A DNA stretch of 29,402 bases from Microcoleus asticus IPMA8 (GCF_013179805.1 NZ_SRRZ01000097.1:1-29402); one strand, 5' to 3'. Positions 16,491 to 25,579 are shown, numbered from the stretch's first letter. The notes: generated from the sequence alone by a model not told the origin. Made by a program: numbers and translations.

Positions 16491-17339
16491 CTAGCTATGC
16501 GCTAAACGCTTGAGCATTAGTCGAATGAAACACAGCTTGAGCTTGGCGTTGGAACGTTGGAGTGTCCGGTCAAAATTCTTGACTAAACTTTTACATCGCT
16601 CCACCCAAGCATTTAACCGTTCAATTACCATCTAGCCGCCACAGGCACAAATCCAGATTCCCCTTTAGCCGCCTTTTCTGCTTTCGATGGTTTAGCTGAA
16701 AGTTCAAATTGAATCTTCGTCACAATCTCTGGATAAACCGTCTCTAAAGCTTGAGTTAGTTTCTCAGGATGATAGCCATTATCCACAAGATTGTGGTCTG
16801 GGGCAGGACGTCCGGTTTAGATTTGAAGTAATCAATGTTGTGTGTGAGCATTTCAATTAACCCCGAAGGTCATCAGATAAACTGGCTTTGGAGAGGGTGA
16901 GTAAAGAAGGGGAAACCTAGTATATCTACCGCTAGATGTCTTTTGATGCCATTCGTGCATTTATAGAAACAAAACCCTTTTGACTCAATACTGGCATTAC
17001 AAGTATTTTTCACAGCTTGGGAGTCAATGATAATTAGAGTCGTCGACTGCGGTTTTTTTTGACTTGTGCGCGTACAGGGCTATGTAATTGTGTCTCAATC
17101 CGTTCGAGAGAGCCATCCTCACACCAATTTTGGTAATGCCAGAAGACTGTTGAATATGGCGGTAGATCTCTGGGTAAATCTCCCCAATTACAACCGTTGT
17201 TGAGCTGATAAAATATGCCCGAAAAGGAGTTGTCGCGCAAGTCCCCACTGGGGGTCGAGTTTTGTTCTTCTGGGATAGTAAAGGCTCGATTATTTCCCAC
17301 TATGAGTCTGTCAAATCGCTTGAATATCCCATTTCTCAC
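16491..17339 (-). pseudogene. IS5-type transposase, multiply broken
   Basis: Fragments in shifting - strand frames follow the order of an IS5-group DDE transposase. The N-terminal DUF4096-like part is GIFYQLNNGCNWGDLPRDLP with PPYSTVFWHYQNWCEDG (within 17034-17339). Next come IIIDSQAVKNTCN with the first catalytic Asp, and CTNGIKRHLAVDILGFPFF. The C-terminal block is VIERLNAWVERCKSLVKNFD and LKLCFIRLMLKRLAHS, ending at TAG 16491-16493, with the last Glu in VIERLNAW. Several frameshifts and stops lie between. The terminal repeats were not recognised. Confidence 0.82.
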
Positions 17340-17404
17340 CCCAGCTCACTTGAATTTATCTACTCCGCCTTGATTCTACGCCATCGCCCAAAAGATGATA
17401 TCAA

Positions 17405-18073
17405 ATGGTTTCTATAAACGGACGCCTGCTGGCACGACCAACGCAGCCTACGGGAACGGCACCAAGCGGTCTGCAACCGTTGGGACTTTCCACCAAGCGC
17501 GACGGACTCCTCTACGTGCCTAAAAATTACCAAGCTTCCCGACCCGCACCACTGGTGGTCATGCTGCACGGAGCAGGTGGCGACGCACGCGGCGGTCTGA
17601 CTCCGTTCCAAAACCTCGCCGATGCCACGGGACTCATCCTGCTGGCACCTGCCTCGCGCCGCCAGACGTGGGATGTGCTCGTCGGTGAGTACGGCCCCGA
17701 TATCGCCTTGATTGACCAGGCGCTGGCACAGACGTTCAGCCACTACGCTGTAGACCCTACCCGCATTGCGATCGAGGGCTTCTCGGACGGGGCTTCCTAT
17801 GCCCTAAGTGTCGGCATCACCAACGGCGACTTGTTCAGCCATGTCATAGCGTTCTCGCCGGGGTTTATGGCACCAGCTTCACAGGTTGGCGAACCGCGTC
17901 TGTTCATCTCGCACGGCACGCAAGACTCTGTTTTGCCGATCGATCCTTGTAGCCGTAAGATAGTGCGACAGGTGCGGGGTGCTGGCTACGATGTGGTTTA
18001 TCGGGAGTTCGACGGCCCCCACACAATTCCCCCTGCGATCGTGGACTCGGCACTAGACTGGTTCACGGCGTAG
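17405..18073 (+). CDS. Alpha/beta-hydrolase, phospholipase/carboxylesterase or PHB-depolymerase-like esterase
   Basis: This 222-aa protein has an oxyanion-hole motif MLHGAGG at 53-59, nucleophile Ser127 in EGFSDGAS, Asp174 in HGTQDSVLP and His206 in DGPHTIPP. The layout is that of the small serine esterases (LpqC or phospholipase/carboxylesterase group). No signal peptide is seen, so it is probably cytosolic. The substrate cannot be told. Given phaC 16 kb away, a link to PHA turnover is possible but not supported by position. The ribosome binding site is weak. It is convergent with the aldo/keto reductase gene. Confidence 0.85.
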   Translation: MVSINGRLLARPTQPTGTAPSGLQPLGLSTKRDGLLYVPKNYQASRPAPLVVMLHGAGGDARGGLTPFQNLADATGLILLAPASRRQTWDVLVGEYGPDIALIDQALAQTFSHYAVDPTRIAIEGFSDGASYALSVGITNGDLFSHVIAFSPGFMAPASQVGEPRLFISHGTQDSVLPIDPCSRKIVRQVRGAGYDVVYREFDGPHTIPPAIVDSALDWFTA

Positions 18074-18124
18074 CAGGGTATTCTCGTACAATCTAAATTT
18101 GTCAATTCTCAATGAACACAAAAG

Positions 18125-18145
18125 GTTGAGCAACAGTTGCTCAAC
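18125..18145 (-). terminator. Perfect palindrome, probable terminator between convergent genes
   Basis: GTTGAGCAAC and GTTGCTCAAC are separated by one base. On the - strand, CTTTTGTG follows the hairpin, 10 nt past the aldo/keto reductase stop. It may work from both sides. Confidence 0.6.
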
Positions 18146-18154
18146 GTCTCTCGA

Positions 18155-19117
18155 TTACGTTCGCATCAGTTGCTGAATGCGCTGTGGCTCGTCTCCCAGC
18201 CAATCTCGATTCTGGGCTGTGCTGTCGAAAATTGATGAAGTTTTGAATGGCTCAAACTCGCCGCGTGATGCTGCTTCTGCCGTTTTTGCTAACAGCGATC
18301 GCACCTGCTCCTCATTCATTGGCTGGAACGTCCGCACCGCCTCAAACGCTTGATCGAGAACCTCCATGCTGTCAATTCCGGTAATCACAACCGATGTAGG
18401 TAGATTCAGCGCATAGTGCAGACACTCAATTGCCGTTACCGTATTTGACCGTAACAAAATCCCGTTTGCCATGCTTTTCATGCCAAGAATGCCGATGTCC
18501 TGTTTAACCAGTTCTGGCACAACCAGCTTCGCAAAGCTTCGGTAGTGTGCATCCATCACATTCAGCGGCATCTGAGCCGCATCAAACTTAAACCCATAAC
18601 TGGCTGCAACTTCCAGCATATGCAGATGAATTTGGGGGTCTTTGTGTCCGGTGAAGCCAATATATCGGAGTTTGCCAGCTTCCCGCGCCTCCATTAAGGC
18701 GGCATTTGCCCCTTCTGGATCGAAAACTCGATGCGGGTCCTCAAACCGGAGGATTTCGTGGTGCTGGACGAGATCGATGCAATCAACTTGCAGGCGTTGC
18801 AGTGATTCGTCTAGCTGTCTTGCGGCTTCTTTCTTGGAGCGACCGTCAATTTTCGTCATCAGGAATACTTTGTCTCGGTAGCCATCGCGGAGAGCTTTCC
18901 CCATGCGAATATCGCTGACTCCACCGTTGTAATCCCAACTGTTATCCATAAAAGTGATGCCGCGGTCGATCGCACTGCGAACAATCCGCATACCCAGTTG
19001 CTCGTCAACATACTTCAATCCGATGTGCCAACCACCCAATCCGATCGCGGAAACTTTCTCTCCTGTACTACCGAGAGTTCGGTATAGCATTTCTGAGTTT
19101 GACGTATTTTCTGACAT
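18155..19117 (-). CDS. Aldo/keto reductase
   Basis: This 320-aa protein has the AKR tetrad: Asp58 and Tyr63 (MDNSWDYNGG), Lys89 (VFLMTKI) and His120 (DLVQHHE). It begins LYRTLGSTGEKVSAIGLGGW as in NADPH-dependent AKRs of the YccK/Tas-like bacterial group. It reduces carbonyls with NADPH; the substrate is unknown. A good ribosome binding site, AAGGAG, lies 5-8 nt before the ATG. Confidence 0.93.
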   Translation of the reverse strand: MSENTSNSEMLYRTLGSTGEKVSAIGLGGWHIGLKYVDEQLGMRIVRSAIDRGITFMDNSWDYNGGVSDIRMGKALRDGYRDKVFLMTKIDGRSKKEAARQLDESLQRLQVDCIDLVQHHEILRFEDPHRVFDPEGANAALMEAREAGKLRYIGFTGHKDPQIHLHMLEVAASYGFKFDAAQMPLNVMDAHYRSFAKLVVPELVKQDIGILGMKSMANGILLRSNTVTAIECLHYALNLPTSVVITGIDSMEVLDQAFEAVRTFQPMNEEQVRSLLAKTAEAASRGEFEPFKTSSIFDSTAQNRDWLGDEPQRIQQLMRT

Positions 19118-19269
19118 CTGTTCTCCTTGTTTTGCAGCTATTGCTTAAGTGCATACAGCTATGATCAAATTCAAACGCAAGGAAACGTTTATAACATCTT
19201 GCTAGAGACACACTATAACTGAGTATTGGCCATTTAGAAGGTGTGGATTAATGGGTTGAGCTGAAGTGA

Positions 19270-19443
19270 GAAAATAGAAGTTTAGCCCAACTCAAAATTA
19301 AAGTGGAGCATATCATTAGATTCTTGCAGATATTCCGAATTTTGTCTGGTCGTTATCGAAATCGAAGACAGCGATTTGGATTGCGAGTAAACCGGATTGC
19401 AGGAATTTATAATTACGAGCTAAAAATAGCGAGATTATCTTAA
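19270..19443 (+). pseudogene. Transposase C-terminal relic (IS5-like, DDE type)
   Basis: After a TGA at 19267-19269 the frame reads LAQLKIKVEHIIRFLQIFRI and LSGRYRNRRQRFGLRVNRIA, then GIYNYELKIARLS to TAA at 19441-19443. (R/K)VEH.I...K.FRIL..RYRNRR.RFGLR.N.IAGIYNYEL is the C-terminal end of a family of cyanobacterial DDE transposases, including the catalytic Glu in VEH. Everything before it is missing. The flanks (19118-19269 and 19444-19635) show nothing else. Confidence 0.72.
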
Positions 19444-19635
19444 TTCCGCCAGAGGTCTATTGACTTCAGAATCGATCGGAAGTTCAATGTGCCAGTTCCG
19501 TAAGTCCAGGGCTTATAAAGCTAGTTTAGGCTTTGTTTGGGCTTGAAATTTTAAGTCCTGCTAACCAAGACCAGGGAAGTTGTCTATTTAAATTTAGAGT
19601 AGATTTCATCGCTACCTCCTCCCTCTGGAGCTTTC

Positions 19636-19941
19636 TTATAAATGCTGTGACTGGTGTGCCTTCAACTGTGCCTTCAACTGTGCAATTTCCTGAGCCATGT
19701 CTAAAACAATTGCGGCTCCCACTAAATTCAGCCCCAAATCCCGACGCAAGCGCTGAATTTGGCTGATGCGACCGATGTCGCGCGATCGCAGCATCGAACC
19801 CCTCGGCTCAATTAATCCCATCTCAACAAAGCGTTCCACTAGAGTGACAGAGGTTTCTGTTACTCTAGCTGCATACTCAAATGAATAAAGGCGATCGCCC
19901 TCTTGTGAAACAACAACCCGTGAAAGACTAACCTCGTTCAT
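19636..19941 (-). CDS. cbpM: CbpM-type chaperone modulator
   Basis: This 101-aa protein has a MerR-like winged-helix N-terminus (YSFEYAARVTETSVTLVERF, VEMGLIEPRG) followed by RDIGRISQIQRLRRDLGLNL and a coiled-coil-like end (AQEIAQLKAQLKAHQ). This is the CbpM layout. CbpM binds the J-domain of CbpA-like co-chaperones and restrains them. Its ATG overlaps the stop of the DnaJ-like gene by ATGA at 19938-19941, so translation is probably coupled. That pairing strongly supports the call. Confidence 0.88.
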   Translation of the reverse strand: MNEVSLSRVVVSQEGDRLYSFEYAARVTETSVTLVERFVEMGLIEPRGSMLRSRDIGRISQIQRLRRDLGLNLVGAAIVLDMAQEIAQLKAQLKAHQSQHL

Positions 19942-20942
19942 AGCCTTACCTCCTCTAAATCGGCACGCGGATTAAAACTGCTATTGGCACGAATTTTTTC
20001 ATAGCAGTCACGCTCAATCTGGCTTATATCCTTAGGAGATACAATCTGTAACTTGACAATTTGATCGCTGCGCCCATCCTTAGGTTTGGGCCATCCTTTG
20101 CCCCGCAACCGCAAAGATTGCCCAGAACGAACACCAGCAGGAATGCTCATTGTGACACTGCCATCAGGCGTTGGTACTTTTATTTGAGAACCCAATACAG
20201 CTTCATCAGGCCTAATCGGAATTTCACTGACAATATCATCACCTTCAAACCGGAAAAATGAATGGGGCAGTAGCTCGATAGTCAGGTATAAATCTCCCTT
20301 AGATTGCGAGAAGGGACTAGCACGACCTTTGCCTTTAATGCGGATGCGGCTTCCGGGTTTGGCCCCTGCTGGAATTCGCACGTTAATCGTTTCATCGTCT
20401 AGTTGCAGCCGCTTCTGTACTCCATGAAAGGCTTCTGAAAAGGTGAGGGCGATCGCCGCTTCGGTATCGGGAGCAGGCGCAGAGGTGCGAGAACCGCCGC
20501 CAAAAATATCCTCATACTCATCAAATCCAGTGGTGTCGGCTGTACCCGTGCCATAGGTATAGACTCTGCGCCCAGTTCGACCTCCACTTCCAACGCGACC
20601 CAGCAGGTCATTGATGAAATCATCAAAATTGCTGTACTGGTCGAAATCAAATCCCTCTACCCCAACCCCAGCGCCTCTGGGGGAAGGTGCTGGGCCTGCC
20701 TCTGCCTGCCTCCAATGCTGACCAAATTGGTCATACTTTTGGCGTTTCTGGGGATCGGAAAGCACCTCATTTGCTTCATTGAGATCTTTGAATTTTGCCT
20801 CGGCTTTTTTATCTCCAGGATTCAGGTCAGGGTGATATTTCCTGGCTAGTTTCCGGTAAGCCTTTTTAATCTCCTCTGGAGTTGCACTCTTGCTTACCCC
20901 TAGAATTTCGTAATAATCCTTGAAGTCGGTTGCAGTTGGCAT
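19938..20942 (-). CDS. DnaJ-like co-chaperone without zinc finger (CbpA type)
   Basis: This 334-aa protein has an N-terminal J-domain (8-72) with HPD at 37-39 and the QKRQKYDQFG end. A Gly/Phe-poor linker with GVGVEGFDFDQYSNFDDFIN follows, then two DnaJ C-terminal domains (INVRIPAGAKPGSRIRIKGK and MSIPAGVRSGQSLRLRGKGW). The Cys-rich zinc domain of true DnaJ is absent. It should stimulate the ATPase of DnaK, whose gene lies just upstream on the same strand, and hold unfolded clients. It is followed by cbpM with an ATGA overlap. Confidence 0.93.
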   Translation of the reverse strand: MPTATDFKDYYEILGVSKSATPEEIKKAYRKLARKYHPDLNPGDKKAEAKFKDLNEANEVLSDPQKRQKYDQFGQHWRQAEAGPAPSPRGAGVGVEGFDFDQYSNFDDFINDLLGRVGSGGRTGRRVYTYGTGTADTTGFDEYEDIFGGGSRTSAPAPDTEAAIALTFSEAFHGVQKRLQLDDETINVRIPAGAKPGSRIRIKGKGRASPFSQSKGDLYLTIELLPHSFFRFEGDDIVSEIPIRPDEAVLGSQIKVPTPDGSVTMSIPAGVRSGQSLRLRGKGWPKPKDGRSDQIVKLQIVSPKDISQIERDCYEKIRANSSFNPRADLEEVRL

Positions 20943-21050
20943 GGCTTTTCAAAAATAGGCGTGGCTGTGTCAGGGGAGAGTGATTTTCATAAGTTTCATC
21001 AGTCACATTTTCCATCACCCCCGTCACTCCCTTGACCCCCCTAGCCCCTC

Positions 21051-21126
21051 TTATTCTTGGAAGAATATAAGGAAGAGCTTTTATTATTAGGGGAATATAA
21101 GGAAGAGCTTTTATTCTTGGGAGAAT
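21051..21126. repeat. 30-bp tandem repeat, about 2.5 copies, in the dnaK-dnaJ spacer
   Basis: The unit starts TTATTCTTGGAAGAATATAA and ends GGAAGAGCTT. Copies begin at 21051, 21081 and 21111; the third is cut after about 16 nt. The first two share 23 identical bases in a row (21063-21085 and 21093-21115). Confidence 0.85.
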
Positions 21127-21132
21127 TTAGCT

Positions 21133-21155
21133 CCCTCCCCTTAGTAAGGGGAGGG
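21133..21155. repeat. GC-rich palindrome (CCCTCCCC/GGGGAGGG family)
   Basis: CCCTCCCC and GGGGAGGG enclose TTAGTAA. There is no T-tract on either side, so it is not a simple terminator. The same core occurs at 6015-6036, 25514-25537 and 25684-25707. Confidence 0.75.
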
Positions 21156-21226
21156 GTAAAAAGGCTTAGTGCAAGATCTGAAATTACTCCTCGGTCATTA
21201 GTTATTAGTTTTTTTGCTAGTGACTG

Positions 21227-23116
21227 TTAAACAAAGTCCGCATCAATGACATCTTCATTACCACCACCACTAGAGCCAGCCTGACCACCTGTTCCCCCTG
21301 TTGTACCAGCACCCGCTTGAGCGTAGACGGCACTACCTATCTGCATGAGAGCTTGTTGTAATTCATTAGTCAGGGACTTCATGCGATCGCTATTTTCTTG
21401 GTTAATCGCTTCCTGCAGGTCTTTGATTAATCCTTCAGCGCGACTCTTATCAGCATCAGAAACTTTGCCGTCCAAGTCTTTCAATTGTTTCTGGGCTTGA
21501 TAGACTAGCGAGTCCGCTATATTTTTGGTGTCGATTTGTTCGCGGCGTCTCTTATCTTCTTCAGCATGGGCTTCAGCATCCCTTACCATTTTCTCAACAT
21601 CGCCTTTGTTGAGAGTGGAGGCACCCGTAATCGAAATCGACTGCTCTTTACCTGTGGCTTTATCTTTAGCAGTGACAGAGAGAATGCCGTTGGCATCAAT
21701 ATCGAACGTAACTTCGACTTGCGGCACACCTCTGGGTGCTGGGGGAATACCGTCCAAACGAAAAGTACCCAAGCTCTTGTTGTCAGATGACATTTCCCGT
21801 TCGCCTTGCAGAACGTGGATTTCCACGTTGCTTTGCCCATCAGCAGCGGTGGAGAAGGTTTCGGATTTCTTAACGGGGATGGTGGTGTTGCGAGGGATAA
21901 TTTTCGTCATCACGCCACCGAGAGTCTCCACACCCAGAGATAGCGGCGTAACATCCAACAGCAGCACATCTTTGACTTCGCCTGCGAGCACACCTGCTTG
22001 AATGCCAGCACCGACGGCAACAACTTCATCAGGATTAACGCCTTGATTTGGGTCTTTGCCAGTGATGCGCCGCACCAGTTGTTGCACAGCGGGAATTCGG
22101 GTGGAACCGCCCACCAGAACGACTTCATCAATATCCGCGTTGCTGAGTTTGACATCCTTCAGGGCTTGTTCAACGGGAATGCGACAACGGTCTAACAAAT
22201 CCGAACACATTTCCTCAAACTTAGCCCTCGTCAGGGTCATTTCGAGGTGCTTAGATCCTTCTTGGGTAGCGGTGATGAAAGGAAGATTGATAGTAGTTTG
22301 GGTGGCGCTGGAAAGTTCGATTTTGGCTTTCTCAGCGGCTTCGGTCAGTCGTTGCAGTGCTTGCTTATCTTTGCGAAGGTCGATGCCTTCATTGCGTTGG
22401 AATTCATTAGCAATCCAATCCACTATCTTTTTGTCGAAGTCGTCACCGCCGAGGTGGGTGTCACCGCTGGTGGCTTTGACTTCAAAAACACCATCGCCCA
22501 CTTCCAGAATGGAAACGTCGAAGGTGCCACCGCCGAGGTCAAAGACGAGAATGGTTTCATTGCTCTTTTTGTCTAAACCGTAGGCCAGGGCAGCAGCCGT
22601 CGGTTCGTTGATGATGCGGAGAATTTCTAAACCAGCAATTCTGCCTGCATCTTTGGTCGCTTGTCGCTGCGAGTCGTTGAAGTAGGCGGGAACGGTGACG
22701 ACAGCTTGGGTGACTTTTTCACCAAGGTATTTGCTGGCATCGTCCGCGAGTTTACGCAGAACTTGAGCGGAGATTTCTTCGGGGGCAAACTGTTTTCCGG
22801 CAGCGGGACAGTCGAGTTTGAGGTTTCCGTTACTGTCACGCAGGACTTTATAGGTAACTTCTGTGAGTTCTTGAGTAACTTCCTCGTATTTGCGCCCGAT
22901 GAAGCGTTTGACGGAATAAAAGGTATTTTCCGGGTTCATCACCGCTTGGCGTCTGGCAATCTGACCAACCAAGCGATCGCCTCCTTTGGTATAAGCTACA
23001 ACGGAGGGAGTAGTACGCTGTCCTTCTGCGTTTGCAATCACAAGGGGTTGCCCTCCTTCCATTACAGCAACGCAGGAGTTCGTTGTTCCTAAATCAATTC
23101 CAACTACTTTTGCCAT
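21227..23116 (-). CDS. dnaK: Hsp70 chaperone DnaK
   Basis: This 629-aa protein is a full-length DnaK. The ATPase domain starts AKVVGIDLGTTNSCVAVMEG, with GGGTFDVS and GGSTRIPAVQ further on. The linker DVLLLDVTPLSLGVET is followed by the substrate-binding beta domain and helical lid. The end (GGNEDVIDADFV) is close to the usual EEVIDADF. It refolds or holds unfolded proteins in an ATP cycle driven by the DnaJ-like protein encoded next downstream. It follows hsp20 by about 200 nt and precedes the DnaJ-like gene by 285 nt, a gap filled with repeats. No GrpE gene is present in the window. Confidence 0.98.
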   Translation of the reverse strand: MAKVVGIDLGTTNSCVAVMEGGQPLVIANAEGQRTTPSVVAYTKGGDRLVGQIARRQAVMNPENTFYSVKRFIGRKYEEVTQELTEVTYKVLRDSNGNLKLDCPAAGKQFAPEEISAQVLRKLADDASKYLGEKVTQAVVTVPAYFNDSQRQATKDAGRIAGLEILRIINEPTAAALAYGLDKKSNETILVFDLGGGTFDVSILEVGDGVFEVKATSGDTHLGGDDFDKKIVDWIANEFQRNEGIDLRKDKQALQRLTEAAEKAKIELSSATQTTINLPFITATQEGSKHLEMTLTRAKFEEMCSDLLDRCRIPVEQALKDVKLSNADIDEVVLVGGSTRIPAVQQLVRRITGKDPNQGVNPDEVVAVGAGIQAGVLAGEVKDVLLLDVTPLSLGVETLGGVMTKIIPRNTTIPVKKSETFSTAADGQSNVEIHVLQGEREMSSDNKSLGTFRLDGIPPAPRGVPQVEVTFDIDANGILSVTAKDKATGKEQSISITGASTLNKGDVEKMVRDAEAHAEEDKRRREQIDTKNIADSLVYQAQKQLKDLDGKVSDADKSRAEGLIKDLQEAINQENSDRMKSLTNELQQALMQIGSAVYAQAGAGTTGGTGGQAGSSGGGNEDVIDADFV

Positions 23117-23313
23117 GATGCTCCATTCTTGAAATTCAGTTGTTATGAATTGGGGTTGCCAAAGAATAAACAGGACTGACAGGGGAAAATTTTGGATGCC
23201 GATTTTCCTGTCAATCCTGCTGCTTTTTCTTTCCTTTCAATGTTTGTTAAAACGGTTCCAGGAGGAATATAAACGGCTAATTAATCAAAGGCTTGGGGAA
23301 GCTCAACCAATGT

Positions 23314-23862
23314 TTAAACTACTTGGGCTGAAGCCTGAGGTTGGCTTGCAACTTGCCCGTCGCCCTGAGGTTGTCCTTGCTGAATTTGTTCTGGCTGGTT
23401 TTGTCCTCCCAAGTTAATTCTGACAACCTTGTTTTTTTCTTCCTCAGCTTTAGGCATGGTGAGGCAGAGAACGCCGTTATTAAATTCTGCTTGTACCTTG
23501 TCGTTTTGAATTCTCGCTGGCAAGGGAACGATCCGTTGAAATCGGCCGTACCGGAATTCGGTACGATTCATGCCTTTGCCGTCGCTCTTGGTTTCAGATT
23601 TGCGCTCCCCAGTGATAGCAACTGCTTCGGCAGTAACTTTAATATCAAGGTCTTTGGCTTCTATGCCAGGAACTTCCATTTTGAGTTTGATGTCATCAGG
23701 CGTTTCGTGCATTTCCGCAGCAGGCATAAAAGAAGATCCACCGGGGAGAATGTCAGACTGCCCCTCATTACCAGGAGCCGACATCATTCGGTCAAACAGG
23801 CGGTTCATGTCCCGTTGCAGCATTTCCATTTCTCGGAAAGGTTCCCAACGAATTAATGCCAT
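23314..23862 (-). CDS. Small heat shock protein, Hsp20/alpha-crystallin family
   Basis: This 182-aa protein starts MALIRWEPFREMEMLQRDMN, as in bacterial class A Hsp20. The alpha-crystallin domain spans about 48-140 and includes the P.R....VQAEFNNGVLCLTMP pattern. A VRI motif follows, then a 30-residue Gln/Pro-rich tail (NQPEQIQQGQPQGDGQVASQ), which is unusual. The start is fixed by GGAGG at 23871-23875, 8 nt before ATG 23862; the frame is open to 23961 but that part is unlike the family. It forms oligomers that hold denatured proteins for DnaK, encoded next. No CIRCE operator is seen upstream. Confidence 0.95.
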   Translation of the reverse strand: MALIRWEPFREMEMLQRDMNRLFDRMMSAPGNEGQSDILPGGSSFMPAAEMHETPDDIKLKMEVPGIEAKDLDIKVTAEAVAITGERKSETKSDGKGMNRTEFRYGRFQRIVPLPARIQNDKVQAEFNNGVLCLTMPKAEEEKNKVVRINLGGQNQPEQIQQGQPQGDGQVASQPQASAQVV

Positions 23863-24303
23863 AGTTTTTTCCTCCACTTTTTGTGCAATTACAAGAGCTT
23901 GAACAGTCTTTTTTGAAGCATTTTTATGGTATTTAAAAGCACTAATTGGCTCCTCTATCAATGGACTTATATTATTGTTGTGTTAAGACCAATTCTTGAG
24001 GAATAGAAAACAACTAATTTGGGCTTTTTGGCAGCCGTTATCGGACTTATCTGCTGTATCCTAACTTCGTTTGTGGCACTAACTAACGGGCTTAACGATA
24101 AAGTTCTTCTTTTTCTTTTTCCCTAACGGGAGAGGCTGGTGACGCAAATAATTACGAATTACGAAAGTCGGATGGCGAATTATTCTGTCACTCAATTCTA
24201 ATTTCTCAGTGAATCTGTCAAACAATTGCTTTTGTATTAACAGCATCGGGACGATCGCGCCGATCGCCTAGCGTCTTGTGAAAGACAACCGCGCACTTTC
24301 GGC
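23863..24303. other. Regulatory spacer upstream of hsp20
   Basis: About 440 nt with no gene. The first 150 nt should hold the hsp20 promoter and 5' leader on the - strand. TTGATA and an AT-rich TTTAAAT 18 nt downstream (about 23926-23957) are possible -35/-10 boxes, but weak. I find no CIRCE inverted repeat (TTAGCACTC-N9-GAGTGCTAA). The remainder is low-information sequence. Confidence 0.4.
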
Positions 24304-25419
24304 TCACCCATCCTCACCGTCGGACACAGACGATCGGTAGCTCGATCGCTCAGCGAGTCGTTCGCCATCGGGTTGCTCTTGGCTGCCCATCTCATTATTT
24401 TGCCGTGCGGCTTTGTCACTCAAAAAAGTTAACAGCGAAGGCGATAAAGATGAGTGGCTGTCTTTTCCAAAAGCGCGTTCGGTACCTATGCCACCTGTTC
24501 TAGGTAACAACCGATTAAACCAACCGATCGCAGTTGCAGAAAGCCCTGGAAAAAGAGCATAGAGTCTGGCACTAAACCAAGTCCAAAGTGGCACTATTAC
24601 CTCTGCATCACCGCGTCGAAATCCAGCAATGGTTTCACGAGCAACTTTTTCGGCACTCGTCGAGATCCAGGGCAAGGAATCAGCAATGCTGAACCAGGTA
24701 AACTCCTTGCGGTGCTGACCTTTGAACATAGCGCGGTCTATCACGCCTGTGCGGATGAAACCGGGACATACCGTTGTGACAGCAATCCCGTCTTTTGCCA
24801 GTTCTGTCCGCATCCCTTCCGACAAACCCGTTAACGCAAATTTGCTGGCGCAATACGCCAACATATGGGGGGAAACTACCTTGCCGCCGATCGAAGAGAT
24901 ATTAACGATGCGTCCAGCTTGTCGTTGACGCATTTCCGGGAAAACCGCATAAATAGTGTATAGCGGTGCCCAGAAATGCAGCTTCATCAAGTCGTCGTAG
25001 TCCTCCATTGTCAATACGTCCATTGGCCCCACAAGGTCGGTGCCTGCGTTGTTAATGAGGATGTCGATCTGACCGAAGCGATCGCGCACCTGCTGCACCA
25101 TCTGGTCAACCTGGGAGCGATCGGTGACATCACAGGGAACAGCCAGCACCTCTCCACCGCACTGCTCCAGCTCGACACGCGCCCTTTCGAGTTCTGCGCG
25201 ATCGCGGGCACAAATTGCCAAACGCGCTCCTTGCTGCACCAACTGCCGTGCCATAACCAAACCAAGTCCGCGAGAACCACCCGTAAGCAGCACCGTCTTG
25301 CCTGTGAGATCGTATTGACGTTCGCGCCACGATCGCACCACCCAAAGCACGACGAACAAAGCGCCCACGGCAACTGCAAAAAGAATCAGAAGATTCTGAT
25401 TATCTATATAGAAATTCAT
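24304..25419 (-). CDS. Membrane-anchored short-chain dehydrogenase/reductase
   Basis: This 371-aa protein has an N-terminal membrane helix (about 8-28), then an SDR domain. The cofactor motif TGGSRGLG is at 46-53, NNAG at 123-126, Ser176 in NISSIGG, and Tyr189 and Lys193 in YCASK complete the catalytic set. After the core (to about 290) comes a second hydrophobic stretch (LYALFPGLSATAIGWF) and a polar 60-residue tail with no domain. It uses NAD(P)H; Arg71 after the second beta strand may favour NADP. Substrate unknown. Related membrane-linked SDRs act on lipids or retinoid-like compounds, but that is only a guess here. Confidence 0.9.
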   Translation of the reverse strand: MNFYIDNQNLLILFAVAVGALFVVLWVVRSWRERQYDLTGKTVLLTGGSRGLGLVMARQLVQQGARLAICARDRAELERARVELEQCGGEVLAVPCDVTDRSQVDQMVQQVRDRFGQIDILINNAGTDLVGPMDVLTMEDYDDLMKLHFWAPLYTIYAVFPEMRQRQAGRIVNISSIGGKVVSPHMLAYCASKFALTGLSEGMRTELAKDGIAVTTVCPGFIRTGVIDRAMFKGQHRKEFTWFSIADSLPWISTSAEKVARETIAGFRRGDAEVIVPLWTWFSARLYALFPGLSATAIGWFNRLLPRTGGIGTERAFGKDSHSSLSPSLLTFLSDKAARQNNEMGSQEQPDGERLAERSSYRSSVSDGEDG

Positions 25420-25482
25420 GGTTAAAACTCAAATGCTGATGTATTGTGAAGCGCAGTCTACCTTATTACCTGAACCTGATTT

Positions 25483-25579
25483 AGCAATCCTAAATCATTT
25501 ATGAATTTCTTACTTCCTCCCCTTAGTAAGGGGAGGTTTGGGGTGGGGTAAAAAATTTACCACTCATTTAGGATTACTA
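25483..25579. repeat. MITE-like palindromic element, copy 1
   Basis: The left end AGCAATCCTAAATCATTTAT and the inverse of the right end (AGTAATCCTAAATGAGTGGT) form imperfect terminal repeats. A central CCTCCCC/GGGGAGG hairpin and a GGGGTGGGGT block lie between. It has no coding capacity. The layout fits a small non-autonomous element. Confidence 0.7.

Noticed and set aside
22056..22583. Long + strand ORFs opposite dnaK (for example 175 codons)
   Set aside because: Antisense shadows of a highly conserved gene. Ser/Arg-rich with no ribosome binding site.
23863..24000. CIRCE/HrcA operator upstream of hsp20
   Set aside because: The inverted repeat TTAGCACTC-N9-GAGTGCTAA is absent here and also upstream of dnaK.
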